A program made the position numbers and the translations under genes. Shown in pieces: positions 33,658 to 45,837 of a stretch of 64,000 nucleotides of DNA (position 1 is its first letter; every line of letters begins with the position of its first letter). The notes under the pieces were generated by a model. The model was not told where the DNA came from, ran no database searches, and was given only the letters and a program-made list of their open reading frames with translations. Origin of the DNA: Reticulascus tulasneorum (lineage: Eukaryota > Ascomycota > Sordariomycetes > Glomerellales > Reticulascaceae); NCBI GenBank assembly GCA_001557505.1, contig LSAX01000007.1:1922001-1986000 (forward strand), in the 5' to 3' direction.

Positions 33658-34620
33658 GGGCATTTAACTGCAGGGATTGTTGCCGCATCGATCATCTAGG
33701 TCGAATGCGTCGAACTGGTATGGGTTTGTGGATGGGCGAGAGCATAGTTTTTGAAATTGTTCTTGCTTGGACAAAAGTCCCTCTCGTTTGGATCCCAGTC
33801 AGCATAGGAGCATATGAATGATGTGCAGGTGGCCTAGCAGGTCTGAAGGATGAGGCTGTGAGACGGATAGAACCCCACAGTGGGCCTGGGAATTCAAGAT
33901 CGCAAGTAATTACATGAGGGAGGGGTACCAGCAACGCTGAGAGTGGTGGCCGAATCACCAATCTCCATAAACTGGCAACTTCACAGCTATAACGCGACGC
34001 AAAGAGCAGAAAGATAAATTAGATAGTGCGGCAATAATATAAGGCTTGCACGTTTTGGATAATCCATTTTTCATCTTTCAATGGTTCTCTTTTCCCTTAA
34101 AACGATGCCAGTAGACGGTCGTTTGCGTTTGAGAGGCCGCTCGTTCTGGGGTTTGTCCAGGGTTCCTGAGGTTAGGATGTTTGGCGGGGCTGAGATCCGT
34201 GCCACTCGTCGACGATCATCAATCTCTATTTAAGTACGGGTGCGAGCTTCAGCCTTCCTGCGACCCCAATGAGTGCGTCAAGACAGGGCCGTTGATTGGA
34301 TCATCGCCCTGAACCCTGCCGTTCTTTGAAACCCGTTGGCGAGCTTGTTGGCAGGCATAGCTGCTGCGCCACTAACACAGCTCCAGAACCAACAGCGTCG
34401 ACTTGCAATGAATGGCAGCGAATAAAATGATGGCTACCCCAGACCACACAGTTGTTTCTTTGATTCCTTTTCTTTCCCAGCATTGACTCAGTGTAAAAAC
34501 GGCACTGGTCATCGAAAAGACATTATTGTAGAGACTACTAGCACGCTAGCTAGGAGATCTTGACCTTGAACCTGCGACCACTAAAATATAACCGACCGGC
34601 GACTCCTCACCGAGTACAAA
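33658..34620. other. Intergenic, nothing recognised
   Basis: About 0.96 kb between the regulator and the small membrane protein. Only short random frames are present, with no repeat or RNA gene. Confidence 0.4.
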
Positions 34621-35205
34621 ATGTCGAACATCCATCAATTACCTTTGCATACGCAGGACAACTGGAAGGACAGGAACTGCCCTAACATGCGCAACTGCTG
34701 GCACTTCAGCTGGGATGCCTACAACCTCCACACGTCCGACACCGCGGTCCTCTGTCGACGAATCTGCATGATTCTCATCCTCGGCATCAGGACCGCGGTT
34801 TCCATTCTCGCCATTTTCTTCCGCGTCTATGGCGGCTACATCTACAGCTTCGTGTTCGGCACCATCTTTGCTGTCATAGGCTTTTTATTCATCGCCTGGT
34901 GTCTTGCACGGATTGGAGAGGTGCAAGGAACACGAAAAGTGCTAGGCACGATGATTGTGAGTTGCACCCCCATGATTGGACTGGGTGACTGTGAGACCTG
35001 GAGCTGATTAGAATCTGTGTAGGGTCGGTGGCACTTCGACGTCGCTCTCGCTGTTTGTGCGTTGGTTCACGTAGGAATGCTGGTTGGCTTATTCTTCGGC
35101 CCGACAGCAATCATTCTTACGTCAACGTGGCATGTCATGTGGCTTTTGATCTTTCTCGCCGCCTGGATTGCTGGCTGGACTGCTGAGGAGGAAGTCTACA
35201 TCTGA
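34621..35205 (+). CDS. Four-helix membrane protein, MARVEL-like topology
   Basis: Exons 34621-34956 and 35023-35205 (66-nt GTGAGT...TAG intron, phase 0) give 172 residues. Four hydrophobic segments lie at about 48-70, 74-97, 117-138 and 146-166, with a charged N-terminus and an acidic C-terminal AEEEVYI. The length and topology match MARVEL-domain proteins of the fungal cell membrane, but I see no decisive signature. It lies convergent with the AAA ATPase gene, 0.43 kb away. The second exon is shorter than the usual reporting limit, so the gene would be missed by simple frame calling. Confidence 0.75.
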
Positions 35206-35632
35206 ATGGTACTAGGGAAACTCAATTGATACCAAATGCGAGAGAAGGGGAAGAGAGAGGGGGCTTGGATTAGGATGCCTCTGGAAGTATGTTAAGGCGA
35301 CGCTGCTGGCATGCCCTCTCTCGGTAGTTTTTGTAGAGGCTACTGATATTTAAGCCAGTCAGGATGAGTTTCAGCAAATGAGAGACAGATTGACGTGTTC
35401 CCACATGGCATTGAAATGGGCGTGCCTCTCAGCGGCTATGTCAAAGGAGTCGCCATTTGGGAGCCTCACGTGGGAGACTGAAACTCAAAGAAATTTGCGA
35501 ATGGCCATTAAATGCAGTTGACTTTGTTCATATTTAACACCAAGACTCGTTAAAACAAAAGAATTACAGCTCAAATATCTCATATACCCATCGCGTGTGT
35601 GCATGACCTCTTCAGGTTCCTCTGCGCATTTT
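35206..35632. other. Convergent spacer
   Basis: The 427 bp between two 3' ends presumably carry both terminators. Nothing else was recognised. Confidence 0.4.
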
Positions 35633-37240
35633 CTACTCATCGTGCCCTGACATATACTGACGCATCGCCGCCATCGGATCCGGACCACAAGCATTGCTTT
35701 TTTTCTTTCCAGCCTCATCAGAGGCGTGGTCCATCTCCTCGAGCAACAACTTGGCCTGGGCCGTGATGACCTGCAGCAGCTTGTTCTCCTTCAGATTCTC
35801 AGGGACGTCAATCTCCGGGAGGACTCTCTTCTCCTTCTTTGGAGCTTCTGGCTCGTCCTTCGTGCCTCCTTTCTCTGTCTGGTTCTTTTCGGTGTCTGGA
35901 TCATTCTCTTTAGTAACGGTAGGGCTTTCGACTATGACGGCATCGGACGAAGATGTGGTGTCGCTGTTAGCAGAGCTATGCTGAGGGAGCTCAGTATCGT
36001 CCTGCTCCTCCTGGCCGCCTCGCGCAATGATGAGGAGCGAGGTGATAAACAGCTCCTTAAGGTACGCAAAGCTGTAACCTTCGGTCAGCTTCGCAATCAA
36101 AGGGCATATCTCGTCCGGGAAGTCGACGGTGCTAGAGCCCGCGAACTTGGCACGCCAGTACTGGCAGTAGGCCGTGCGCCCCTCCTCTGTGGGGATCTTG
36201 AAGTGATATTTGCGATCAAAGCGGCTAGGTCGCTTCGTGATGGCAGGATCAATCTGATCGATGTGGTTGGTTGAGCCGATCATCAGGATGCCATCGTTGG
36301 ACTCGATTCCGTCGACTTCGTTGAGGAAGTAGCCTCGAGTCTTCTCCTCCACGAGGCTGTCAAGATCCTCGAAGATAAGGAGGCAGGGCGCCATAAGGCG
36401 AGCGTGTTTGAAGATCATCTGTATCGACCACTTCAGGCCAGAGCAAGAGTCCAGAGACTTTACATACAGTGACTGGACTGGCTTGGGCCGTGTGGCGAGC
36501 GAGTTGATCAGCGCCTTGATAGAGATTGTTTTCCCGTTGCCCGGCACTCCGTGTAGAATCACCCCACGCTTCCATGGAATTTTCATGCCCTGGTACAGCT
36601 CCTGGTTGTCAAAGAAGCCCTGGACGTCGTTGATGAGCTTGGCTTTCATTCCGGGGTCGAGAATCACATCGTCCCAGGAAGAATTCTGAACGCTTTTCCA
36701 CAGTCCCTTGTCCTTCTTCCACTCAGAGCTGTCGAAGACGTAAACCTCTTCGTGTAACTCTCTGGTCCAGGCACCTGCCGCCAAGAGAAGGGCGTCGGTG
36801 GCTTTGTGATATCCCGACACAACTTGGTCCTGGGTAGGCGGGGCCAAGACGTAGATATACTTGATGGGTCGCAGAAACCTGTCGGTATACCCCATCTCGT
36901 AGACCACGAAGTGGTTACCTTCCCATTCATACGACCAACGTCCAAACCTTACATTATCTTCTAGCTTGGCCGGTGTTTTCTCCATCCTGGATCCGGGCGC
37001 TTTGTAAACACGGGTCGCATCGTAACCAGTTGTGGGATCGTTCTCCCGGGTAGCGATGGCATTTCCCGCTGCAGCAAAGGCCAACAGGTCACACTTGGAT
37101 GGATTCGTACGAGTCACATGGTGATGGGGGAAGGCTTTGCACAAGATATCTTGCGCGACAAGCTCCGTGTCGGTCCGACCCTTGCTCTTGTGATCGACCC
37201 AAGAGGCGAACGAGTGCCGAAGAATTGCTGGTTCCGCCAT
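35633..37240 (-). CDS. BCS1-like AAA ATPase
   Basis: An intronless gene of 535 residues. The frame opens 42 nt upstream with TTG; the first ATG is at 37240. A Walker A (HGVPGNGKT) is near residue 235, a Walker B (LLIFEDLD) near 290, then MIGSTNH (sensor 1) and RPSRFDRKYHF with the arginine-finger region. The arrangement follows the BCS1 subgroup of AAA ATPases, but there is no N-terminal mitochondrial membrane anchor. Instead the first 230 residues are a soluble domain seen in the large fungal family of such ATPases. The C-terminus has a long Ser/Thr/Glu-rich linker (about 420-490) and a final helix. Members of this family in fungi are numerous and mostly uncharacterised; a chaperone or remodelling role is inference. 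Confidence 0.9.
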   Translation of the reverse strand: MAEPAILRHSFASWVDHKSKGRTDTELVAQDILCKAFPHHHVTRTNPSKCDLLAFAAAGNAIATRENDPTTGYDATRVYKAPGSRMEKTPAKLEDNVRFGRWSYEWEGNHFVVYEMGYTDRFLRPIKYIYVLAPPTQDQVVSGYHKATDALLLAAGAWTRELHEEVYVFDSSEWKKDKGLWKSVQNSSWDDVILDPGMKAKLINDVQGFFDNQELYQGMKIPWKRGVILHGVPGNGKTISIKALINSLATRPKPVQSLYVKSLDSCSGLKWSIQMIFKHARLMAPCLLIFEDLDSLVEEKTRGYFLNEVDGIESNDGILMIGSTNHIDQIDPAITKRPSRFDRKYHFKIPTEEGRTAYCQYWRAKFAGSSTVDFPDEICPLIAKLTEGYSFAYLKELFITSLLIIARGGQEEQDDTELPQHSSANSDTTSSSDAVIVESPTVTKENDPDTEKNQTEKGGTKDEPEAPKKEKRVLPEIDVPENLKENKLLQVITAQAKLLLEEMDHASDEAGKKKSNACGPDPMAAMRQYMSGHDE

Positions 37241-39323
37241 TGAAGATGAGCAACTTGTGTGATCCTCGTTTCTGGTGGACAAAGAGACAAGATGGGATGA
37301 TGATGAAGCTGTGTCGGAGGAGATGAAAGTGTAGAGACCTATGATAACTGAAAACTTGATGCTGGAGGAAGTGCTGAGCTTTATACATGTTAAGGTATGT
37401 AGTTATCAGCGCGCAACTGCAAGAGTGATTATGCAGGCAGCTAACTGACTGCGCCGCGGCGCCCGCTCTGTCGCCTTCATCTTGCGCAACACAGGAGTCA
37501 TTCAGACGGTTCTATCCAATAAGAAAAATGCCCATAGTGGTTTTTTTGTTCTGGGCCTGGAAGGATTAAGGCAGCCAACAGGCCTGCCTGGGCGACAGGG
37601 ATGCGTTCGTAAGTAGCCAACCACATTGGAATATGACCCCCCTGCCCCACCCACTTCTCCGGGCCTCATGCACGTCCACCACCTGGGATGCGGCAGCTTG
37701 CCCGAACACGTAACTAACTGGACTGGAGTTGTTGCTAGATATACAGGGCCGTACCTTATGATGCGGCACTGGGAGGCAGAACGTGTAGCACTACGTGGTT
37801 GTCCACGCAAGTTGATTGAACAATATGTGGTCGCTTGCTCAACTTAGACATATAAACCAAACGGCCACCTGTCTTCCCGATCCACTCGACCACTGAAGTG
37901 ATTCCTAGCGAGAGTGGTTAGCTCGACGAAGCCTGTGCAATTGCGGGTATTCGGGTCAGGTGGGCCATGCCGGGTTGGATGAAACAGGCTGTGATCAGTC
38001 ACATCTGCAAGATCTACATGCCACATGGTGAGCGACCAATGGAATTATCACAGTTGTACCAACTTACCATGACCATGCATGGCCATGGATTTGGAAGGTT
38101 GCGAGTCTTGGTCTTGGGCCCATATCCATTGCCAAGAATAGATGCAAGCTCTCAATGATAGCGTGTACCGAGTTCCCATGATCCGAAGGATTCGTAGACC
38201 AGAATGTTTGACGTAAAAATAACACGCGTCTGATAGATTTCAAGTAATTCGAACGGCTTGACAATGTTTACTCCATTCGTATTCTCAACTGGCATTGCTG
38301 ATGGTTCCTGATGCGGACCAGGCCGGGGTCGCTTGGAGAGTACATGCAAGTACATGCAATGTGGACCTTGATTAGACGTGCCGTTCTACTCAGCTTTTGT
38401 GTATTCTTTATTTCCATATATTCGTGATGGCGGGACTTCTTTTGGGAGTATGAGTAGTAGCTAGATGGAAATAGACAATTGGAAGAGGCATGGCGCAAGT
38501 GAAAACACAATGCATCATCGGTATGGCCCGCGGTTTATACACCACAAATTCCCCGAAAGCTTCGAATGCACTCCGATTGGGGCTGGGGGGGAAATCCGGG
38601 CTTACATACGAGCCAAGGCCGTCGGCCTCCGGATCACCATGTGGAGGAAATGAAGAGGTTCACGGAACAAAGCTATTCGGGTGAGCCGCTATTACCGGCG
38701 CTTATTGCACCTGTAAATAATTAGCTGCCAAGATCCCAGTAATCCGAAGTGATTCGCCCTTCAAGCTAGTAAACGGAATAGCAATTGCGTCGTGGCCAGG
38801 CTGGATCATTCGCTCATACGGGAACAGACTCTTTGACAGACTATCCCCATCTCGCTAACAAGTCAGAAGACCAAATGGAACAATTGGTGCCTATCATCTT
38901 GCGCTTGATGGCCGGGATGGTCTCAGATTTGACTAGGTCTCAGATCTGGCAACGGTGCAGCCACACCCACGAGGGCTGGGTCGCCATTTGCAGGCAAGAT
39001 ATTCATTCAGCTGCCCCGCTGGGCCGTGTTGGGTTGCCAATATTCCCAACACGTTACGAGCTATTGAACAATCCCGACTGTGAGCAGTAGATTTTGCTCA
39101 GCTGTCTTTAGAATGACAGCATTAGCTTGTACGAACTCAAGCTTGGCACCAAAACCCCCTCAAAACCGAAATAATCAAAGTTTTGGAGAAATCACTTAAG
39201 TAACACTCGTGGGCTCTCTTCGGCCCACGATTGTTTCTGGATCCTTCCAAACGACCTTTTCTTCTTCCTTGCCATTTGCCAACCCAGGTTATATTTCCTT
39301 TATCGGCTGCATACATTGCAGCC
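37241..39323. other. Gene-free region of about 2.1 kb
   Basis: Upstream of both the AAA ATPase gene (left) and the secreted CBM-like gene (right), which are divergent. Short frames are on both strands, none with domain, intron structure or codon bias. Nothing else was recognised. Confidence 0.4.
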
Positions 39324-40601
39324 ATGAAGCTATTCACGGGCCTCTGTTCTCCACTCGTCCTCGGCTCAATATGTCTGGGATCACCCCATGGAGTTGGGCA
39401 AGAGAGACGTAAGTTTAGCAGTCCTGTCTTCCTAAAATTAGCGGGGGATAAAAGGCAGATCAAATCATTCCAATCATCCTGAATGGTAGTGCTGACAGTT
39501 CTGTTTCCCGGATTCTAGGAGCTGCGGATAACTGCCTCCGTGCTGTTAGAGGCACACCATCGATCGGCCTACCGTTCTGCTCTTCAGTATTCAAGATTGT
39601 TCCGCAAACCAGCACCGTCGTTGTAACCAGAGGCACAAGAACTGCGACGGCAACTGTCACAAATACCGCTGGCGCCACTGTTACCGTGTACACCAGTACA
39701 GAGACTATGTAAGCATCCCAATGCAAGGGCAAGTCTAGGGACGGTCCCTTTGGCATCTGCCTTTCAATAAGAGGACAGGAATACTAATTCAGTGGACTGA
39801 GCAGAACCATCACTACCGACGCAGCTGATCTTCTAAAACGAAAGACCGAGCCCACAGCCCTCATTCTGAGCATGTGCGACAATAATCCCTCCCGCATCAG
39901 CACGGCATGCAGCTCTTTCCTCTCAGGCGTCCCGACATCCAGGACTACGCTGACGGCCTTCGCTACTGCCACTTCAATCACACAAGTAACTGTACGTCGC
40001 ACGGACTTCCGCCTCTTAGAGACTCTGAAGCATGGATCTAACAAACATTCCCCAGATTACAACGACAGTCACAGCGACTAACAAGGCTGTCCTTACCATC
40101 ACAACTTCTGTAGAGCCCGAGCCAACTCTACCAATAATCCAAAACCCTAGGTTTGACACCGCAGATCCTCTGAGCTATTGGGAAGCCTTCAACAGTTGCG
40201 GCGCCCCTTACTGTACCATTACAATCTCACAGGACGGTACTAGTAGCCCCAACTCATTCCAAGCCAACGTCGCTGCAAACTATGGTTACATCGGTCTTAC
40301 GCAGGCAATGAATCTCGTCACTGGCAGGTTCTACAGCATCACCTTCGACTACAAGATTACCTCTCTGGATCTTGCGAATGCCAGAATGCAAGTCTCCATT
40401 TATGGCTCCCGAAGCTCCTACTGGGCGGACTTTAACGGGATATCGAGTTCAGGGACTTATAAGAAGTTCGACTCGGGGCCCTGGGAGGCATTCTCTGACC
40501 AGGAGATTTTGTTATTCGCATTCTTTCAGGGTGATGTAGGAGAACCCGCGGTAATCAATCTGGATACGATTACGGTGACTGAGGTGCAAGTACCTGTTTG
40601 A
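39324..40601 (+). CDS. Secreted protein with Thr-rich stalk and CBM-like C-terminal domain
   Basis: Exons 39324-39408, 39519-39708, 39793-39985 and 40056-40601, joined in phases 1, 2 and 0, give 337 residues. The first exon encodes a signal peptide (MKLFTGLCSPLVLGSICLG). The middle is a Ser/Thr/Val-rich stalk likely to be O-glycosylated, interrupted by a KR site near residue 110 that could be cut by a Kex2-type protease. The last 150 residues begin NPRFDTADPLSYWEAF and contain GYIGLTQAMNLVTGRFYSITFDY, the pattern of the CBM4/9-like beta-sandwich found in many fungal wall and secreted proteins. No catalytic domain is seen. It probably binds polysaccharide in the cell wall or outside the cell. 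Confidence 0.85.
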
Positions 40602-40903
40602 GTGCAAAGCGAAGTATAAGGAGGTCCTCTTCTCAGAGCAATTAACTGTCATATATTGCTTGACATGCATCTAACCTAGGAATTCCGTAATTGGAACAAT
40701 GGAAGACAGCACCTACCCGCTCGTCATGTATTGCCTTCAGCACAGAAGTCTGCGACAAGACTTCTGTGGCAAGCTTGGACCCTTACCCTTTCAACACTAC
40801 AATATTAAAGTCATCAGATGTGACCATCTTGATCCGATAAGGAGTTCACAAACACAAGTATTATTGCAGAGCTCACAGGATCAGTCATCAAATACAAATA
40901 TTT
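40602..40903. other. Convergent spacer
   Basis: About 300 bp between the 3' ends of the CBM-like gene and the second HET gene. Nothing was recognised. Confidence 0.4.
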
Positions 40904-43003
40904 TCAAACGAGCCGAAGATCCTGCGGTGGTACACCCATGTCGAGCGCCTCGCCGTCCATTATTCCATCACAGTATGCCTCGCCCACAAGCTGAAACACC
41001 CCTCTTCCTTTGCCATTAACCTCCCTAAGCACGAAAGGGAACGATCCTCCGTAGATGATAACAACCAAGTCTCCCTCCTGCATCCCAAGCGGTCCGAGAC
41101 CCACGAACCCCCTCTCGCCCAGAAAAGTCCTTCTCCCCTTGAATGCGTCGAGATAAAGTTGATAGGTCCTGTGCTCATCGCTTTGACTAAACGTCACGAA
41201 CTTGTTCATTTTCATCTGCACCTCAGCTATGTCGCGCTCGGTACCCGGTGCCAGATGCTGCAATGACGCCGCCTCCTCGGGCATAACGGGGATATTGGCA
41301 AGCACTTTATACGGGTCAGGAGCCTCACGACTCCAGATTGAGGTGTACTTAACGCGCTCGTAGCCGAGTCCACTGAACGCGGAAGTGGCGCGGCGGCTAG
41401 CATGGGTACTAGAGTTGAGAGCTTCGCGATCAAGAATGGGAACGCGCCATTCAGCTTCGGCGAGACGGTGTGGACTAGCGCGGAGAGGATGACGCGAGGA
41501 TGCGTTGGAAGAGATGAGAGCGCCAGAGAGGCCTGCAAAATCGGATAGGTCGGTAAGGGAGTCAAGGAGAGCAGGGAACGGATACTCGCCGGTGCTGGGG
41601 TCTGTGGCCCAGGGCCGCCCGAGTTGTGTAATCCGATCGACTATTATGCCACGGCAAACAACAGTGCGAGGACCGGCCGCTTCCTGCTCCTGTTTGGTAA
41701 TGGGGTGACGAGCTCCCCGCGAGGCATGGAAAGGGAGCTCTTGCGTCATGGTGTACTCGTACAGGCTGCTCACACCATTCAGAGCGGTAAGATCGGGAGT
41801 CCACGATGGCAGCTCGGCGCTGGTTTTTGGGAAGCTTACGAGCGACATAAAATTGATGCCAGCTCTGGATTCGTCGTCCGTGACACTCTGCTGGACAATG
41901 CGTTTCGCCGCGTCGGAGAACGTCTCCTCCCACGACCACAACGGGTCGATCCTCAGTCCCAGCTCCTCCGCGTCCTGCACGAGACCGAGAATACCATAGA
42001 TTCTGTCTTTTGGGTACGAGAAGTTCAAGGCGCTGTACTTCTTCAACAGTGCCGCCATGCTGAGTTTGGAGCGCTGGTCGGATGAGTGGTACCAGCTTCG
42101 AAGTATGAGGCTTCTTTGGATGCTACCCGAGACATTCGTCCCTTTCGAACTAAGCTTCAGAAGGCGCTGCTGAGTCTCCTGCGTCATTTCAGCAGCGGTC
42201 TTGGTACGCACTTCGTGCAGACAGGCGACATTTGCAATGAGGTGGAAGTTGGCTCCAGCAGCAAACACATCAGCAGAGATGGTTTTGGAGCCCCATCGGA
42301 AGATGAGCTTCCCTGGTATGGCGACCTCTTGCTGAATCCAGCCCCTTTGGAAGTACGACAAGCTGCTGAGCTCGCCTATCCCGTTTAGTGCTGGGAGTGA
42401 AAGGTGATCGCCTTGTTCTCGGAGCAGCTCACGAACAGAATCCCACATTTGAGCTGTTGGGGGGTCCATGGTGACGAGGCCGGATCGCACGTCCGCTTCA
42501 TCGGCAAGCATTGCTTGCATTTGAGCTGCTGTCAGGCTCTCCAGACCCATAGGCAGCGCCTTGCGGCCGACGTCATTGAGATAGTCCATGGCGAGATCCG
42601 AGTCCGGAGTTGACGCGCCGAACCAACCCACTGTTCCCATCGACACCGAGTAAATCTTGCCCATCAGCGGGATTTGTGCTGCCTTCTCATCTTCATCCCC
42701 TTGGTTTATGCTGATCTGGTCGATCCAAAGTAGCACAGGATGATCTGACATTCGCATCGCCTTGAGAGCGATTTCGAGACTGGCGGTAATGGAGAGCCGC
42801 GAGCCTTCGCCGACCAGGATGTCAGTTCGGATTGTGGGATCGCCCCATGTATACGAGAAAGCCAAGAAGCTCGGCAGATTGTCGAGCGCATTCTTGGAGA
42901 TCTTGATGGTGACCGGAACTTTGGAGTCCGATGAAGGCAGGAGCTCGATGATGCGAATTTCATCCGCTGCCAGGGGCTGGGAAGAGTAGTCAAAAGTTTC
43001 CAT
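40904..43003 (-). CDS. HET-domain protein
   Basis: An intronless gene of 699 residues starting METFDYSSQPL. HET motifs: FLAFSYTWG at 46-54, LWIDQISINQ at 92-101, VGWFGAS near 127 and the RGWIQQEV block near 220. The C-terminal part again ends with a GGSFPFVLR...GEAYCDGIMDGEAL block, as in the first HET gene (2315-4297). The two share architecture but differ widely in sequence, so they are distant paralogs rather than a recent duplication. The family acts in heterokaryon incompatibility and regulated cell death. It is divergent from a membrane protein across about 0.5 kb. There is no signal peptide. Confidence 0.93.
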   Translation of the reverse strand: METFDYSSQPLAADEIRIIELLPSSDSKVPVTIKISKNALDNLPSFLAFSYTWGDPTIRTDILVGEGSRLSITASLEIALKAMRMSDHPVLLWIDQISINQGDEDEKAAQIPLMGKIYSVSMGTVGWFGASTPDSDLAMDYLNDVGRKALPMGLESLTAAQMQAMLADEADVRSGLVTMDPPTAQMWDSVRELLREQGDHLSLPALNGIGELSSLSYFQRGWIQQEVAIPGKLIFRWGSKTISADVFAAGANFHLIANVACLHEVRTKTAAEMTQETQQRLLKLSSKGTNVSGSIQRSLILRSWYHSSDQRSKLSMAALLKKYSALNFSYPKDRIYGILGLVQDAEELGLRIDPLWSWEETFSDAAKRIVQQSVTDDESRAGINFMSLVSFPKTSAELPSWTPDLTALNGVSSLYEYTMTQELPFHASRGARHPITKQEQEAAGPRTVVCRGIIVDRITQLGRPWATDPSTGEYPFPALLDSLTDLSDFAGLSGALISSNASSRHPLRASPHRLAEAEWRVPILDREALNSSTHASRRATSAFSGLGYERVKYTSIWSREAPDPYKVLANIPVMPEEAASLQHLAPGTERDIAEVQMKMNKFVTFSQSDEHRTYQLYLDAFKGRRTFLGERGFVGLGPLGMQEGDLVVIIYGGSFPFVLREVNGKGRGVFQLVGEAYCDGIMDGEALDMGVPPQDLRLV

Positions 43004-43487
43004 GGTGTCTGCAGTAGACTATCACAGGTTCACGGAAAAATAAGATGGGAACTTCATGAGACGAGTGTCAGAATGTGGGTGAAAGAGATCCAGACGGAGG
43101 GCATCAATCAGCTCTACGGGAAAAGCAAAGCTGGAGCAGCCTTGATTGGCCGGTGGGCTGCAGCCCGATCGGCCTATGCCGTAACTCTATGGTCGATTTC
43201 GCTTCTGTTTCTCCGTAGTGATGTGGCTTGTTTTTGTTGGCTCCAAGCATTTCCCCAAGAATACATTTCGAGGACCCGAGCGCACTATTAGTGTATAAGC
43301 ATAAATCAACAGCAGCTTGACTAACACCATCGATCAAGTCAGGAAGAAACCATAGCCAACAGTTCCATCCCGTACTCTGTTAGTAAGGCCCTGTGCCTGT
43401 CTTTGATATTCGTTTTATTCTTTTAGACCACCAGTTCAGTTACCTCCACCATATAACTATCATCGTTACAACGCACCACGCTCTAAC
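43004..43487. promoter_or_regulatory. Divergent intergenic region, HET / membrane protein
   Basis: The 484 bp hold the promoters of the HET gene (left) and the membrane-protein gene (right). No further feature was recognised. Confidence 0.45.
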
Positions 43488-45837
43488 ATGTACCTCAATA
43501 CTGTTACTGAGACTCTCGGGATCAGAAGAGAGTCGTACACTCAAGTGGCTGCCTCGCAACCCGGGTAAGGTTGGGAATCCGATACTTCCTTGAAAGTACC
43601 TCTATGTAAACCCGCGAATTTGTTTACCGATTTTCAGCCGGACGGGCCACAAGCTGGACTGCCCCCTGCAATCAATGGCGACGTGCGTGCATACTCATAT
43701 TTCAGCTGCTGCAGTCTTCTCCTTTTCTGCCTAGCGGCTTGCAAACAAGGTTTTTCTCAAATCGAATGGATTCGCGTTCACGACCTGGTTTCCTTGATCA
43801 CTTGTACGCCCACGGACGCCATGGCCGCAATGGCCACCGATGCGCCCCACTCTGATGATTTCGTCTCCGCCACCTCATCGGCCGCGATCGCAACCGGCGC
43901 AGCCACTGATGCCGCAGGCGGGCCGAAGGCAGTCTACACCTTCTCCTCCGGCCTGGTGCAGATCACGGGCCTGACCACCCTCATCGGTGGCTCCGGGCTC
44001 GATGAACTATCACTCGGTCTCAAGGCGGCTCCGGGATTAGCCTGGTCGGCAGTTAGCTGCTTTGGCATCCTAAAGGTCGTGCGCTCGTTCGTGGCGGCCA
44101 TGATTCCTGATGACGCTTGGCGCGATATTCTGGGGCTCAGGACGGCGATAGTAGATGATGCGCTGGGGTTTAGCTTCTGGACGGATCTGGAGAAGCCGGC
44201 GGCTGGCGGGACGATGAAGAGTTCTGTGCGGTCCGCGATGCAACAGAGAGGTATGAGGCTGGCGGAAGGCAGGGGCGGGGTGTGGTTAGGCTTGAAGAGA
44301 GGTAAGTGAGTGATCTGGGATAGCCTGGCGTGAGCCCTAGTTGTCCAAGGTTATGTTTTGCTGACAAGTTTGGTGTATGCGAGTAGAATTCAATGAGATG
44401 CTTCAGAATTCTCCAGGGAAAGTGAAGGATCACTTGTTTGAGGAGAAGCTGACTGGTTGGTACTCGACAGCAGCACTGAGCGGGTCGTTGAAGAGCACAA
44501 TCGCTGTGACGTCCTCGCTCGGTGAAGAGAAAGGGATATTTGTCCATCGCTTCATGCCCGACGAGACAGCTCACGACTTCTGGTTTGTGGATTGGGCCAT
44601 GATCATGGCGTCCTCTTTGAAGCTCGCGGAGGCAGTCACGCTCTATCGCCTAGGCTCGGTCATCCTGTGGTGGTCCAACATTATCGGCTGGGCTACGTGT
44701 TTTGTCGCTGCCATCCTTCTGCAGGCACTCAACTCCGGTCGCGACACCCACAACAATCTTCGGGAAACCGCTGACTTTCTCATTGGAGAGCTTCCATCGT
44801 ACAAGCGGCCCGGCAGCCTTGAGAAGAGGATCATTTTGGGGCAGCCCATCAGCGTCAGAGAGAACGCTCTGTGGAGAACCGCCTGGATTGCGGGCACTGT
44901 TGCCAACATTGTTGGGGTTGCGATTACGTTCTATGTCTTGGTGAATGAGCTTGAGGACTCAGTAACCCTTGTCTACGTTTGGCTGGGCTTCCAAGTTTTC
45001 TGGATCATCATGCGCACGTTCGCGTATCATACCATCCCAGACGCAAGCGGTGTGCTGAACGTCAATCTCAGCTCGCAGCCTCTGGAGTACGTGTCGACCA
45101 TTTCGCGGATGAGGGTTTTAAGGCTGCTTCTTACCGCAAGCTTGCTTCAAACCCACGAGCACGTCCGTGTTTACGAGTCCTACCTCGAAGACATTCAATC
45201 CATGTCATCACCTCAGCGATTGATCAGGGTGCTTCAGCGAGCCCAGTGGAAGGTTACAGATCATATTCCCGACGAAATCAAAGTAGCGCTCAGCGCAGCG
45301 AGAATTGAATCCGTCATCGGCGAGGAGCTCCTTAGAACTGTTGCATGGATAACTGGTGCGAAGATCGACAACGCCGAAATCTACGATGCCGTGTCGGTCC
45401 TCATCCGCGCCGGGTCCGGCGAGCAGTACCTTATACCCGGGGTCCGAGTGATGGCGGGCAAGCTCATCCGACAGACTGTGCCAGACCCGGAGGCCATCGG
45501 CCCTTCCTTTGACAGGCGAGGGACCGTGAACAAAGAGAAGACCGGGTATTGGATATACTGGCTCCCAATGAAAAACCCAGGAAGCCCAGGGTATACCTGG
45601 CTCGAGATTCGATGCGATCCATTCTCGGTTTTGGGTCCTTTGCGTGGACACCGGGTATTGACAGATGCGGCTTTGGACAGGGAGTTAATTGCGGGAACTT
45701 TGAGCATTGGATTTAGAGGGACAGAAGATTTGGAAAGGGCATTGGAAGCATCTAGAGCTTGTTCGGAATTGCTTCTCGATACAGTAGCGTCCTTAGAAGT
45801 CAGCGGCGCGAAAGAGAGAGTGAGCTTTGGTAGGTGA
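43488..45837 (+). CDS. Multi-pass membrane protein of unknown function
   Basis: The certain part is an exon ending at 44301 and an exon 44387-45837, joined across an 85-nt intron in phase 1. The first ATG inside the upstream frame is 43821 (643-residue product). However, the frame before it, from an acceptor at 43638, encodes a hydrophobic YSYFSCCSLLLFCLAAC segment followed by a VHDLVSLITC motif that looks conserved. I therefore prefer a start at ATG 43488 with exon 43488-43544 spliced to 43638, although that donor (GTGGCT) is weak. The 5' end is uncertain. Three strong membrane segments lie in the middle (DNA about 44640-44720, 44880-44945 and 44965-45030), with a long cytoplasmic-looking C-terminus. 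No named domain was recognised. It is divergent from a HET gene. Confidence 0.75.
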
